A DNA stretch of 64,000 bases from Odontocerum albicorne (lineage: Eukaryota > Arthropoda > Insecta > Trichoptera > Odontoceridae), in the NCBI GenBank assembly GCA_949825065.1, contig OX463841.1, forward strand, positions 19,662,479 to 19,726,478. Reading direction: 5' to 3'. Under the pieces are notes generated by a model, which saw only the letters and a list, made by a program, of their open reading frames with translations, made no database searches and had not been told where the DNA came from. Of this stretch, positions 22,362-33,004 are shown piece by piece. The stretch's first letter is position 1. The number at the start of each line of letters is the position of its first letter. The position numbers and the translations under genes are program-made.

Positions 22362-23645
22362 TACACAGTCTTTTCAATAGGGAAGGTGTATTTTCGCGTA
22401 ACCATCTGCGCCATATGTTGATGAATAAATGAGTTAAGTAGGGACACTTTTCTAAAATCTTCCGTAACCGTAGTTTTAAAACGCTGGCATCGCTGCTTAT
22501 TTCGTAATAACGTAACAATTGACAGTACCTTCTGAGTCTCGGTCGGAAAAGGAACAATGAAGCACCGTGCCAACATTAAATTTTGTTTTCAATTTGGTTA
22601 AAGTGCCACAGAAACTTTTGAAATGATTCAAACTGTTTATGATAGTGAAGGAATAAGTCGTAAGAACGTTTTTAAGTGGTATGCAAGATTTCGTGATACA
22701 GAGAGCAACGAAGATGATCCACTGCCTGGACCATAATTGACAGTTCAAATTGAAGAAAATGTTCAAAAAGTGACTGAAATTCTTCGAGATGATCGTTGTG
22801 CTTCTACTAGATTCATTGAGGAGCTCACTGGAATTCCTAAATCCACTGTGCATGGCATTTAAATTAAACATTTGGGCAAACGAAAGATCACACATTGACT
22901 GAATGAATCATCAAAAAGTTTGCAGAGTTGATCACTGCAGAGGCATGAAAAGAGCGGCTGATATGGATCCATACTGCATGTTAAGTATTGTAACAGGTGA
23001 TGAAATACAGTGCTTTCAGTATGAGCCACTTATAAAGTGCTAGAGCTCGGTTTGTAAGGATCCACAATCTCCGAAACTGAAAAAAGTGTGCATGCAGAAG
23101 AGCCGAATCAAGACTCTGCTCACCGTTTTCTTTTATTCCAAAAGAATTATCCATAAAAAATTCACGCTACAAGGTCAAATGGTGAACGCCGATGTATACT
23201 TGGGTGTTTTGAATCGCTTGTGGACCAGGATTATTCGAGTTCGACCTGCATACCGGGAATAAGGGGCATGGTCTTTATTGTACGAAAATGCACCAGCGCA
23301 CAAAAGCAAGATTGTACGCGATTTCTTGGCCAAAAAAGTATAGATTACCCCCCGTATTCACCTGATTTGGCTCCATGCGACTTCTGGGTATTCCCGAAAC
23401 TAAAATTAGCGATGAAAGAAAAGCGTTTCGACACGATTTCAGACATCCAGAAGGCTTGGACCGCGATTTTGGAGGTTATTCCGACGAAAGAGTTTCAGGA
23501 GTGCTTCAGAAAATTTTACAACCGCTTCCAGTATTATATGACTCACAAGGAGTGTATTTGAATAAAAGGTAATGTTAACAAAAAATAAACACTGTCTTGT
23601 ATTTCATTTTCCATTAGTCACCTTTCGTATTGGACAGATAGTGTA
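22362..23645 (+). mobile_element. mariner transposon, near full length, inactivated
   Basis: The transposase frame is flanked by imperfect inverted ends: left tacacagtcttttcaatagg at about 22362, right complementary to tacactatctgtccaatacg ending at about 23645. TA occurs at both outer ends. The length of about 1.28 kb fits a complete mariner. The ends have diverged from each other, so this copy is older than the one at 14 kb. Confidence 0.8.
22557..23561 (+). pseudogene. mariner transposase pseudogene
   Basis: The ATG at 22557 begins MKHRANIKFCFQFG and continues TETFEMIQTVYDSEGISRKN, the N-terminal HTH. Then come DDRCASTRFIEELTGIPKST and LGKRKI, the linker. The first catalytic block reads SIVTGDEIQCFQYEP. 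The second reads LLYENAPAHKSKIVRDFL, with Glu instead of the usual Asp of HDNAPAH. The third is intact, YPPYSPDLAPCDFWVFPKL. The last 114 codons (23220-23561) are open. Several stops (for example after QFG and PLPGP) and at least two frameshifts upstream make the gene non-functional. Confidence 0.9.
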
Positions 23646-23649
23646 TTCG

Positions 23650-24030
23650 ATATTCGTAAAGAATGAAAACAATAAGCAGAAATGTTTCAAGCTACTATAC
23701 TCATGGCAATAAAACGACGAAATGTGGTTTAAATAATTATCAACTGTCACAAGACTCGCCGCTAAGAGATTTTAACGTATTTATTATTTTGGGAACGAAA
23801 TTTACTAAATAGATTTCAATAAATAGTTATGTCCATTAATTATTCTCTAATTGTATAGAAATACACTGTTTATACAATACAATAAAAAAATCATAACTGT
23901 ACATATTTTGACAAAATACCAAATCAGTATGAAAATGAGTTACATTTGTTTGTCATAACTAAATAATGTATCATAAACAAATTTAATTACCTCTTTAAAA
24001 TGCAATTTAATTACCTCTTTATCTCGTATT
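23650..24030. other. No gene recognised
   Basis: AT-rich spacer; a short direct repeat of aatttaattacctcttta flanks 23980-24020. Confidence 0.4.
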
Positions 24031-24035
24031 TTTCC

Positions 24036-24089
24036 GATTACTTATTTTACAAAACAGTTGTTAACAACTGTTTTGTAAAATAAGTAATC
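24036..24089. repeat. Perfect 54-bp palindrome, no loop
   Basis: Arms of 27 bp (gattacttattttacaaaac...gtt) meet at gttaac with no spacer. A spacerless perfect palindrome of this size is unstable in many hosts and may be recent or an assembly/inversion product. Confidence 0.93.
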
Positions 24090-24214
24090 ATAAAAATACC
24101 AGAAAAGCGTTAGCCAATTTGTTTATTTCCAATAATCAATTAAATTTGCCGTTTTTTTCGCTCAAATATCGTAATATCGATAAAAAAAATAGTTTTTGTA
24201 GATTTCATTATTAT

Positions 24215-24535
24215 CACCGTCACACCATGTCCCTATTGGGGTAAGAAGTGAAAACAAATCTCTACATAAGCCTATCCCGACGCATATTTTCCGCTTCTAT
24301 CACGTCCATGCATCTCGTCCTGAATACACTCCTGTTATAAAGGCATTTCACTCTTCCCTCTTTCAGAATTTGATTCGTTTGGTCGTGTCACGTTTTATGG
24401 GTATTGCCAAATTTTTCATACCTTTTCGAGCAGATTAATTCATTCTTTAGTCAATCGCAATGCTCCTTTCTTCATATTGAACACTGCGCCTTCATTCAAT
24501 CCGCATTCTTTCTTAATTTAATTTCTTATAATATA
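24215..24535 (-). mobile_element. RTE-type LINE 3' end, split by an insertion
   Basis: atcaccgtcacaccatgtcc and ggggtaagaagtgaaa open the antisense tail. The block ending tcaatccgcattctttc matches 34.6-34.95 kb. In that copy the sequence runs on without a break; here it resumes at about 24786 after the palindromic element. Confidence 0.65.
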
Positions 24536-24544
24536 ATATATTAC

Positions 24545-24785
24545 ATTGTTTTATATTATTTATAGTTAAGGCATTAACGACATTGTTATTTATTTTATCA
24601 AACACTGTTTATTCCACTTGTTGTAACGGTATAACCCTACCGGTTTCAAGGCTTTCACCTCATCATCAGGGGAGCACAAACAAGACTCAATCCCCCGATG
24701 ATGAGGTGAAAGTCTTGAAACCGGTAGGGTTATACCGTTACAAAAAGTGGAATATAGAGTGTTTAATAAAACAAATTACAATATA
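24545..24785. mobile_element. Palindromic hammerhead-like element, two inverted arms (Penelope-like terminal repeat?)
   Basis: The left arm (taacggtataaccctaccgg, tttcaaggctttcacctcat) and the right arm (its inverse ending gggttataccgttacaaaaa) face each other around a short centre near 24671-24695. Outer flanks (tttatcaaacactgtttatt / tagagtgtttaataaaa) are also inverted. It inserted into an RTE tail. No reverse transcriptase is present. The arrangement recalls inverted terminal units of Penelope-like retroelements, but that family assignment is an inference. Confidence 0.6.
24622..24670 (-). ncRNA. Hammerhead-ribozyme-like core
   Basis: On the minus strand: CTGATGA, then gagg/cctt forming helix II with loop tgaaag, then GAAA, then helix III (accggta...tataccgtt, one C-U mismatch) ending in TTA as the NUH site. 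These are the ordered conserved blocks of a hammerhead. Helix I is not obvious, so activity is unproven. Confidence 0.4.
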
Positions 24786-24920
24786 TTACATTGTTTTTCC
24801 ACACATTCCATGCAATGCTTTCAATTTCACAGCATTTATCTTATTTTCATCACTTTTTAGCACGTCCAAGTTTTGCTTGGGTCTCCTCCAACACCATATC
24901 ACAAAGCCTTGAGTATCGAA
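24786..24920 (-). mobile_element. RTE-type LINE tail, continuation
   Basis: tcacagcatttatcttattt, tttttagcacgtccaagttt and tgcttgggtctcc correspond to the segment that follows the cattctttc block in the 34.9-35.05 kb copy, showing that 24545-24785 is an insertion. Confidence 0.6.
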
Positions 24921-25194
24921 GTATCTACACCAATCAAAAAGTGGAGAAAACGAATGATCGGACTAACGAGTGTTGTTTTTTTCCATGTGTTCTAATAGTT
25001 TTCAGGTGATTCATCGCTCCGTTAGTCATCTGGATGATACACATTATATTCTCATTGTTGGAACCCCTGCCAGGAACTCCTGCACATGTTTCAAATCCTG
25101 TAGCTTATTATTTCTTGTTGTCGTGTTTAAACGCTCGACGAAAATGAGTTGTGTTTTGCTCCTGTTAAGCTGAGTATGTAACTTTTAAATTATA

Positions 25195-25395
25195 TTTTGT
25201 AATTTATTTTTATCAAACACTGTTTATTCCACTTTTTGTAACGGTATAACCCTACCGGTTTCAAGGCTTTCACCTCATCTTCAGGGGAGCACAAACAAGA
25301 CTTGATAAAAATAAATTACAGTGTTTGATAAAAATAAATTACAATATCTTTAAACCTCTACAACGTTAATGCCTTAACTATAAACAACGTTTTAA
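25195..25395 (-). mobile_element. Hammerhead-like element, second copy
   Basis: Contains one copy of the gtaacggtataaccctaccg...cacctcatcttcagg segment between inverted outer arms (tttttatcaaacactgtt and gtgtttgataaaaataaatt). The flank cctctacaacgttaatgcct is shared with the 2.4-kb copy. On the minus strand CTGAAGA...GAAA keeps the hammerhead consensus CUGANGA. Confidence 0.65.
25236..25283 (-). ncRNA. Hammerhead-ribozyme-like core, second copy
   Basis: CTGAAGA, helix II gagg/cctt, GAAA, and the same helix III and TTA end as at 24.6 kb. The N7 position differs (A instead of U), a change the consensus allows. Helix I is not visible. Confidence 0.4.
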
Positions 25396-25399
25396 ATTA

Positions 25400-25565
25400 T
25401 ATTCTACGGTTTTCTTCTGAAAAGGCCTTTTTACTGGATTCCATAAATCAGCAAACCATAAGCTGCTGATTTACCTCCCTCCTATTATTATTCCACCAGT
25501 CCCCTTATCTAAGGCTTTCTGTATAGTACAAGTATATTATCCTTTCTTCTCCCTGGCTCCATCCC
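25400..25565. other. Junction and RTE 3' untranslated region
   Basis: Short AT-rich spacer, then sequence that on the minus strand follows the RTE ORF stop codon (near 25569) and is probably its 3' untranslated tail (ggagccagggagaagaaagg). Confidence 0.4.
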
Positions 25566-25568
25566 AAC

Positions 25569-26935
25569 TCACTGTCTGCGAAGACTGTTGGGGTCAGCTC
25601 TTCTCGTCCTCAGGTTGTATGCTCTTTTGTCCCGGACTACGTCCCCCAGGCCGTGCCTCTGCATCAGGTTATCTTTTTGCACCACCCATGAATTATTTGG
25701 TCTTCCTCTGGTTGTCATTCGAAGAAGATCCATGGAGATTGCCTGGTTCACAATGTGATCGGGTGCTCTGCGTCCAACATGCCCATACCATCTCAATCGT
25801 CTCTTCTCCATCTTACTGTTGATGTCTGTAGCACCTAGGCTTCCACAAATGCGTGAGCTTTTTATTTTGTCTCTTAGGGACACGCCAGCTGACCATCTTA
25901 GCATGCGCATTTCAGCAGTTTCTAGTTGCCTAGAGTAAGAGTTATACATCGTCCAGCAATCGGAGCCATAGAGGAGTGCGGGTCTGACAATCGTTTGGTA
26001 TACTTTTCTTTTTAACTTTACTGGCATTTTCGGATCACATAGAACTCCCGTTATTGATCTAAACTTCATCCATCCCACACTAATTCTATGTGTTTCATCT
26101 GCTGCACATCCTCCATCGCTATGGATGAGTGACCCAAGACCCTTAAAGGAGTCCCAATTTGGTAATGTTTCTCAATCCATTTGCATTACGAGAGTGACAG
26201 CATTTGTGTTCTCCAATGGTAGATACAGAAACTGTTTTCTTTCTGCTCAGTCTCAATCCATTGTCCTCCAAGATTCTTCTCCACCTTTCCAGACTATTTT
26301 GTAGGTCTTCATGTTTTTCACTTATTAATACGATATCGTCTGCAAATACTAGGATTGTTGTAGACTGTTCATTTCCTGGTTAGTTAAATAGTCCATGACT
26401 AAGATGAACAGTAGCGGACTGAGTACCGATCCTTGATGTACCCCTACCTTTACAGGAAATTCTGGTGAAGCTCCCGAAGTGCACCTCACTTGCGTTTTCA
26501 CGTTATCATACATGTCTTAGATGGCAAGTACATACTTTTTTGGTACACTATGTGCTCTAAGTGCTGCCCAAATTAGGCTTCTAGGGACCCTGTCAAATGC
26601 CTTTTCAAGATCGATGAAGACCATATGAAGGTCTTTCTTGGCATCACGGTGTTTTTCGACAAGGAGTCTAACGGTTTGAATGGCGTCTACTGTTGATTTT
26701 CCCGATACGAAGCCACACTGGTTGTCATGTATTTCCACCAAATTCCTGATTCTCGAGTTTATAATTCGTTCATAGATTTTCATAGTGTGGGATATTAGCT
26801 TAATGCCTCTATAGTTGTCGCATTTCCTGGAGTCTCCTTTGTTTTTGTAGAAGGGCAGGATAAAGCTTTTTCGGAATTCATTTGGGGCTCCGGCCAATAT
26901 TTTATTAAAGAGCTTACACAGCCAATTCATATAAA
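25569..26935 (-). pseudogene. RTE-clade LINE reverse transcriptase, 5'-truncated pseudogene
   Basis: Reading from 26930 leftward, the protein begins WLCKLFNKILAGAPNEFRKS. It shows the RT blocks ILPFYKNKGD, DNYRGIKLISHTMKIYERII, NQCGFVSGKST and MVFIDLEKAFDRVPR (catalytic Asp of block A). Then follow degenerate VHQGSVLSPLLF and a disrupted active-site region where (F/Y)ADD would lie. The thumb/C-terminus at 26078-25569 is intact: RPALLYGSDCWT, AEMRMLRWSAGV, LRWYGHVGRR and TRGRPNNSW. It copies RNA into DNA in live relatives. Endonuclease and N-terminus are missing. Stop codons at 26517 and between 26500 and 26080 kill this copy. Confidence 0.85.
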
Positions 26936-26939
26936 TTGT

Positions 26940-27060
26940 AAATTTTTGGCGATAGAATGCATTCCTGTGTCACTACTCGATTTGCTTTAAACGGCTCCGA
27001 AATGGCATCCTCAATCTTGATGCGTACGAGTATTTGTTCATCGAAGTGAAAGTTTCGGAA
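26940..27060 (-). pseudogene. Fragment of a second LINE reverse transcriptase
   Basis: The minus strand gives KIEDAISEPFKANRVVTQEC followed by ILSPKIYNLY. This is the RT motif usually written RGVRQGCILSPKLFNLY, with Gln-Glu for Gln-Gly. It lies upstream of, but would belong downstream within, the adjacent RTE, so it comes from another element. Confidence 0.5.
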
Positions 27061-27169
27061 GAAAAAAAAAATGTTCTGGTACTCTCGTTTTATTCAGAAA
27101 ATTATTATTTCATTTCAAAAGAGCTTTTAGATATTTTCTAAATTTAGGTATTATCAGAGTGGTCAACCT

Positions 27170-27698
27170 TAAGGCCGAGGCCACACCAAAGTGCTTCGTT
27201 AGGTCCTAAGCTAGGTTTTACGTGACTCATATACTAGGTGACTTCATGCATGGCCACACCAAAGTGCTACGCACAAATTTGTTTGACAGTTGGGAGCGGT
27301 TGAGTCAACACACGATGCCACTCTCAAAACTAACCGATTTCATTTCAACTTACCATCTTTATTTACTTCCTGTACAACTTCATTCCAAAGTGGTTTTATT
27401 ACAGGTACATTTTTGTATAATTTGCTCGATGTGTTCCACAACGGCTCCCTTTTATACACAGTTGTTATTAAAACTTCTGCCATCTTGTAAAATCACGGTG
27501 ACACAATAAAATTAACCAATACATCTGTTCGCTATGAGATTCACTCGGTGACTAATCGTCATGTAGTGTGACGCGAAGCGTGCAGTGTGACCATTGCGAT
27601 AGTATGCGGTGCGTTTGTTCGCTAGGATATGTCGCCTAGCTCGCAGCGTAGCTCTAAGCATCAAGCGAGGCTCCTACCTGTGTGGCCGAGGCCTTAGT
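27170..27698. mobile_element. MITE with GGCC-type inverted ends
   Basis: Ends ttaaggccgaggccacac and (inverted) ctaaggcctcggccacac bound about 530 bp. A tta trinucleotide adjoins both ends, which would fit a PIF/Harbinger 3-bp duplication. Inside, the motif gccacaccaaagtgct is repeated near the left end and a CpG-rich half (27540-27690) lies at the right. No transposase. Confidence 0.6.
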
Positions 27699-27699
27699 A

Positions 27700-28365
27700 A
27701 AATTTGAAACTAACTCTAACTAAATATCTAAGCGAAATCAGTAACTGTTTGTGTGATATCTAATTTTGATTACTTTTGATAATCTTTTAATTTTCAAATT
27801 GTATTTTTAAGATAAAAATACTTCCTTGACCATTTTAATGTTGTATCAAATGACCAGTTTGTATAAATCATAAAATATCTAATTAAATACGATAAAAACA
27901 TGAGCGAGACATCATTTGAAGTCAAAACAAAATTATATTACTTATAATTATCATCATTTAATATAGGTAAAATGATAAATAGTTTATGTTTATGCCCGAG
28001 CCGAGCATTTCACTCTCTGAATTCTTATTGCGGTATACTTTAAAATTATTAAGTCTTCTGGGCTAGAAAATCTTCTAAACGCCGCCATTGGAGCATTCTC
28101 ATTAGTTTACGACTCTGCCGATACCGAGGCTCATAATATAAAATCATAAATAATCAAATTGTATTTGCAATCAGTGATCCATTTAGATATACGCGAAATA
28201 ATGTCACGACTTGCGGACCATCAGTACTCAGAACTGTCGAGCGCGCGAGGCCACTGACATTCTTGCTTTGTTCATTTCGTTATATTTTATTGATTTATCA
28301 TCGTTCTTTGTAAAAATACTGTCCGAATAAAAATATTTTCTATAGAACCAACAGCACTTAGGACA
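27700..28365. other. No gene recognised
   Basis: AT-rich, with a less AT-rich patch at about 28200-28270 (cgagcgcgcgaggccactga) that could be a promoter or exon, but no signal supports either. Confidence 0.35.
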
Positions 28366-28369
28366 TAAA

Positions 28370-28595
28370 CGACCTCCGTAGCCAAGTTGATATAAGACGC
28401 CCGTCTTTCAATCTGGGGTTGCGGGTTCGGTTCATGTTGGCACCCAGGTTTTTTTTTCAAAAAAGGATTTCATTTTGGTTTTCACTTAAAGCTTATTAAA
28501 CACTTTTCTAGTTAGCTGGAAGAGATTACCACATGGCAATAATCATACCCGGTCGTACTGTATATAACGAAAGTGTAATACAATACATTTAGTTT
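28370..28595 (+). mobile_element. tRNA-derived SINE, full length
   Basis: acgacctccgtagccaagtt (box A), gacgcccgtctttcaatctg, box B ggttgcgggttcggttcatg, the T-rich linker, ttggttttcacttaaagc, gagattaccacatggcaata and the tail taacgaaagtgtaatacaat. One of the best-preserved copies. Confidence 0.9.
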
Positions 28596-28599
28596 ACGG

Positions 28600-29040
28600 C
28601 ATCTTTCATTATTTTCAGGAAAGTCCTCAACCCTATACTAAGTACAATTCACTATTGATTATAATAACTTAATATCGCATAACATAATAATATTAGGCTT
28701 TGTTCTGATGTCACTGTCACTCTTTTTAGTTATTGAATATCTCCAACGGTGTATTCTTAAAGATCGCTGTTATTTGACTATTTTCATCCCATGAACGCTC
28801 TTCGAATCCATTTTAATGAGCAGCTAAATGCCAGTCAAAAAAAAGTTAGATGAAACACAATTTGAAAAAGAAGTGCAGGACCCACCAGGAATGAAACCTA
28901 CTAGCTATCCATTAGACCATAGCATCGACACGCTAATATTTTGTACGAAAAAGCTACTCCGTTTTTTAGAGTTTACAATATATAAATTATTTCTTGGCAA
29001 GAATTCTGTACCTTTGTTGATAATTTTGTAGATTGGATTA
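28600..29040. other. No gene recognised
   Basis: AT-rich spacer between two SINEs; the 67-codon ORF at 28828 has no recognisable family. Confidence 0.4.
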
Positions 29041-29044
29041 TTTT

Positions 29045-29255
29045 TTATTGTACTACACTTTTGCTATATTAAGTACCACCTTGTGGGTTTATTGCCATGT
29101 GGAAATCTCTTACAATCAACCAGAAAGACGTTAAAAAGCTTGTAGTAAAAACCAGATTGATACCCATTTTCAAAAAATGGGTACCGATGAAAAATCGAAT
29201 CCGCAACCTCCGGTTCGGAAGACAGGTGTTTTGTCAACTAGTTCACAGAGGATGT
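29045..29255 (-). mobile_element. tRNA-derived SINE, full length, minus strand
   Basis: Tail complement (gtactacacttttgctat), ttattgccatgtggaaatct, accagattgatacccat, box B complement (aatcgaatccgcaacctc) and the head (cagaggatgtc). The linker carries a small palindrome, acccatttt..aaaatgggt. Confidence 0.88.
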
Positions 29256-29259
29256 CATC

Positions 29260-30535
29260 AATTTCGACTTCAACAATGTACTTAAATCCTTTCAAAGGCT
29301 TTTCTCGAAGTCTACAGGTTTGGAGGATTCCTTTAAAGTTTTTTTTTTCTAGAAAGCACAGGATTCCAGATATTTCTATTGAAATTGACAAAACACCTAT
29401 CTTCAGAAAAAATGAATAAAAAAATGGCAAAAATAGTTCAATTCTCTATAAACGCTTTGTAAATTACATATAAATTATCCATTCAAGCTGTCAGTAACTC
29501 GCAAACCAATTAACGCTTAACGGTTTCTCCCAGATATTTCAACCACGTATTCCAAAATTAACATTGCTTTCATTACAAACTCACACAAAAAAAACAATAC
29601 CCATCATTTGCACCAGTTTTTAATTATTTTATTACACTTGTAGATATAACAATACATGTATAACATCCCGAACAATGCTTCCGCATTATAAAATTGCGCT
29701 TGATTTTATAACGAGCCAATACTCACTATTAAAAATTAATATATTTTTATTTCTTACTTATCATTGACACAAATCATCATAAGTCGAAAAGATTTCTTAA
29801 AAAACAATACGAGTATATCAAACATCGGCTTTTTTTAGCATTTGTTTGTTATCTTCAAGACAGTTGGCTCTTTTGTTACATAAACCCGTAATAAATTAAT
29901 TATTGCATGATGAATTTAAAAAAGGTGAATAAGTTTTATGTTTCATGATTCTTTAAAAATTACGAACAGACGAAAAGGTAAGTACTGGCTTGATATGGAA
30001 ATATATTTTTTTTCTTTATTTCCAAGTTAAAATTAACAAGCGGCTCGTGTCACCCTTCCCCCCCCCTCCCCCCCACCAGCTTCTTTCAGACTACTCTTAC
30101 TCTAAGGACTCTTACTATATGGTATTCCGAGAGATTTCATAGGAATACCTTATTTGAAAACATATCAAGGTTGTTTTCAAGTTTCGTCGATACATCAGAT
30201 ACAGTTTCATCCGTGTAAACGCATCTTAAAACAACAAAAAGCAAAACATTGCAATTAGTTGCGCACTGAAAGCTATTTCGTAATTATAATGAACGATTTT
30301 TATAATTGTAATAAATGTTTATCATTCGATACGTAATATGCCATTTGCCAATTAGGCGCGTAACTACCTTGAATTTTGTAGCAAAATACACAGGCTACAC
30401 CGGTTGCAAATCATGAGCTGTTCGACCTAATTTCAAGATCCATCAGATATTCTTACCGAATAATTTATAATATCTCAATTGGAATCACTCTATCGTTAAT
30501 AGTTTCGATCCAACAACACAAACAATATATCATTA
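29260..30535. other. No gene; poly-C tract
   Basis: Includes a C-rich run near 30053-30076 and AT-rich sequence. Short overlapping ORFs around 29170-29430 on both strands have no family resemblance. Confidence 0.45.
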
Positions 30536-30538
30536 AAA

Positions 30539-31592
30539 ACACTGATTCAATTAATATCATCTCTATACAGAAACGGGCGTCGCTGTATTTTCCGAGAATT
30601 ACACTGATTCAATTAATATCATCTCTATACAGAAACGAGCGTCGCTCTATTTTCAGAGAATTACACTGATTCAATTAATATCATCTCTGTACAGAAACGG
30701 GCGTCGCTCTATTTTCAGAGAATTACACTGATTCAATTAATATCATCTCTGTACAGAAACGGGCGACGCTCTATTTTCAGAGAATTACACTGATTCAATT
30801 AATATCATCTCTGTACAGAAACGGGCGTCGCTCTATTTTCAGAGAATTACACTGATTCAATTAATATCATCTCTGTACAGAAACGGGCGTCGCTCTATTT
30901 TCCGAGAATTACACTGATTCAATTAATATCATCTCTATACAGAAACGGGCGTCGCTCTATTTTCAGAGAATTACACTGATTCAATTAATATCATCTCTGT
31001 ACAGAAACGGGCGTCGCTCTATTTTCAGAGAATTACACTGATTCAATTAATATCATCTCTGTACAGAAACGGGCGACGCTCTATTTTCAGAGAATTACAC
31101 TGATTCAATTAATATCATCTCTGTACAGAAACGGGCGTCGCTCTATTTTCAGAGAATTACACTGATTCAATTAATATCATCTCTATACAGAAACGGGCGT
31201 CGCTCTATTTTCAGAGAATTACACTGATTCAATTAATATCATCTCTGTACAGAAACGGGCGACGCTCTATTTTCAGAGAATTACACTGATTCAATTAATG
31301 TCATCTCTGTACAGAAACGGGCGTCGCTCTATTTTCAGAGAATTACACTGATTCAATTAATATCATCTCTGTACAGAAACGGGCGACGCTCTATTTTCAG
31401 AGAAATACACTGATTCAATTAATATCATCTCTGTACAGAAACGGGCGTCGCTCTATTTTCAGAGAATTACACTGATTCAATTAATATCATCTCTGTACAC
31501 AAACGGGCGACGCTCTATTTTCAGAGAATTACACTGATTCAATTAATATCATCTCTATACAGAAACGGGCGTCGCTCTATTTTCAGAGAATT
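30539..31592. repeat. 62-bp satellite-like array, 17 copies with higher-order structure
   Basis: Exactly 17 units of 62 bp start acactgattcaattaatatc. Diagnostic variants (tctata/tctgta; gggcgtcg/gggcgacg; ttttccgag/ttttcagag) show that units 1-5 resemble units 6-10 in order, a 310-bp period. Units 11-17 strictly alternate gtcg and gacg, a 124-bp dimer. Each half of the array was therefore amplified by a different process. Confidence 0.97.
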
Positions 31593-31594
31593 AC

Positions 31595-31975
31595 AACTGC
31601 GACTCGTAAATTGCTTTTCCAAAAATTAAGACAAAGTAAATAAAATATTTTAAGAATAAATAAGGAATAAGAAGTTGTACTTTAATATCAACACTTTTTC
31701 ATATCCAATTAAATCGTTCAATATCCAATCACTGAGGTTAGTTAATTTTCAAAAATCACATGAAATCGCCCTAATGTGGCCTTAACCTTTATAATTTATA
31801 GTAAGAAGTAGTAGTATTATAAATGGACTTGCTAAGCTGAAAGTTTGAAAATTAAGAACTGCATCATCATATATTTTGAGATTGATAGATAGCTGTTGTT
31901 GTATTTGGCGAAAGTCACGTATTCTATGAGCTTCGGAAGCTTCGGAAGCGCGACAATCAAGTTTGAACCCTTAGA
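31595..31975. other. No gene recognised
   Basis: AT-rich; a short direct repeat of cttcggaag occurs at about 31929-31948. Confidence 0.4.
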
Positions 31976-31977
31976 AC

Positions 31978-32182
31978 TTTTCAATGACTTCCGTGGTCTA
32001 GTAGCTAGAACACGGGTCTTCCTCTTGGATGTTTCGAGTTCAATTCTCGATGAATCCAAACAAAATGAACCCCATTCTGGGTTTCAAATATAAACTTTTT
32101 TACATTTTTCAAGCTAGTTTTTTTCAAGGAATTAAGAAAATTACCACGTGATTAGATAAGCCCGCCAGGTTTTCTCAGACAA
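31978..32182 (+). mobile_element. tRNA-derived SINE, diverged
   Basis: atgacttccgtggtctagta (box A), cgggtcttcctcttggatg, box B-like cgagttcaattctcgatg, then a degenerate body and attaccacgtgattagata, agcccgccaggtt near the 3' end. The ORFs on both strands here are incidental. Confidence 0.75.
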
Positions 32183-32184
32183 TC

Positions 32185-32395
32185 TCCGTGTTATAGTTGA
32201 TACGGCATCTTGTTACTCGGGAGTTGTGGGTTTCATTCCCGTTAGTATATTTTTTTTTAAATTGGGTGTCAGTTTGGTTTTCCCTTTAGGTCTCTTTAAC
32301 ATCTTTCTGGTTGGTTGGAAAAGATTACCATATGGCAATAAAATTGTCAGGATGTATTATAAACAACTAAATAATAATACATTACAATGTTAGTA
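32185..32395 (+). mobile_element. tRNA-derived SINE, second tandem copy
   Basis: Head degenerate (gttatagttgatacggcatc), box B gtgggtttcattcccgttag, then gtgtcagtttggttttccct, ggtctctttaacatctttct and ttggttggaaaagattacca, with tail cattacaat. It follows the previous SINE almost directly. Confidence 0.8.
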
Positions 32396-32399
32396 TAAT

Positions 32400-33000
32400 G
32401 AAATCTTTATTTCTAATTTTAGGCAGTTATCTCAAATGGTGCGCAAATTAATAACGTACAAACACAGAAGATTTCATTTTAATTTACATATTAATTTATG
32501 GTACATTAATGAAATTAGATTATGAAACTTAAATAACTTACTCAAAGTAGCTTTTAACCTTCACAATTGTTACATTTACATATTTTAAAAGCACGTAAAA
32601 ACAGGCAAGTTTATCTTTCCATGACCATAATTTAACTCTAATGTGTCTGAGTTGATTTTTGTCAACTATGTTATAATTACCCTTTTTATGAGACAATTAA
32701 TATTCTTCACGATTCGAAAACAGTCCAGTCAAGCATTGAATATTAAATGCATCACTTGGCACAACCACACATTAATGATGAGTTGATAGTTGGATATTGT
32801 ATTCAGGTGAAGATATCCTCCGATTCCTGATGAGTTTACGGAGTTAATGGATACTCTGGATATGTATAGTTTTCTCTGAAAAGATGCTATTATGAAACTT
32901 TTTAACAAGTAACACAACATTCGTTTTACCCAACTTATAAATTGTATATATTCTTCGGATCCACTGGAGTAATCATGTCACAAATGTCTCAGTCCTACAA
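32400..33000. other. No gene recognised
   Basis: AT-rich spacer; one 63-codon minus ORF without family resemblance. Confidence 0.4.
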
Positions 33001-33004
33001 CGCT

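Noticed and set aside
24583..24912. 109-codon ORF
   Set aside because: Runs across the palindromic element and the RTE tail, so it is a chance frame.
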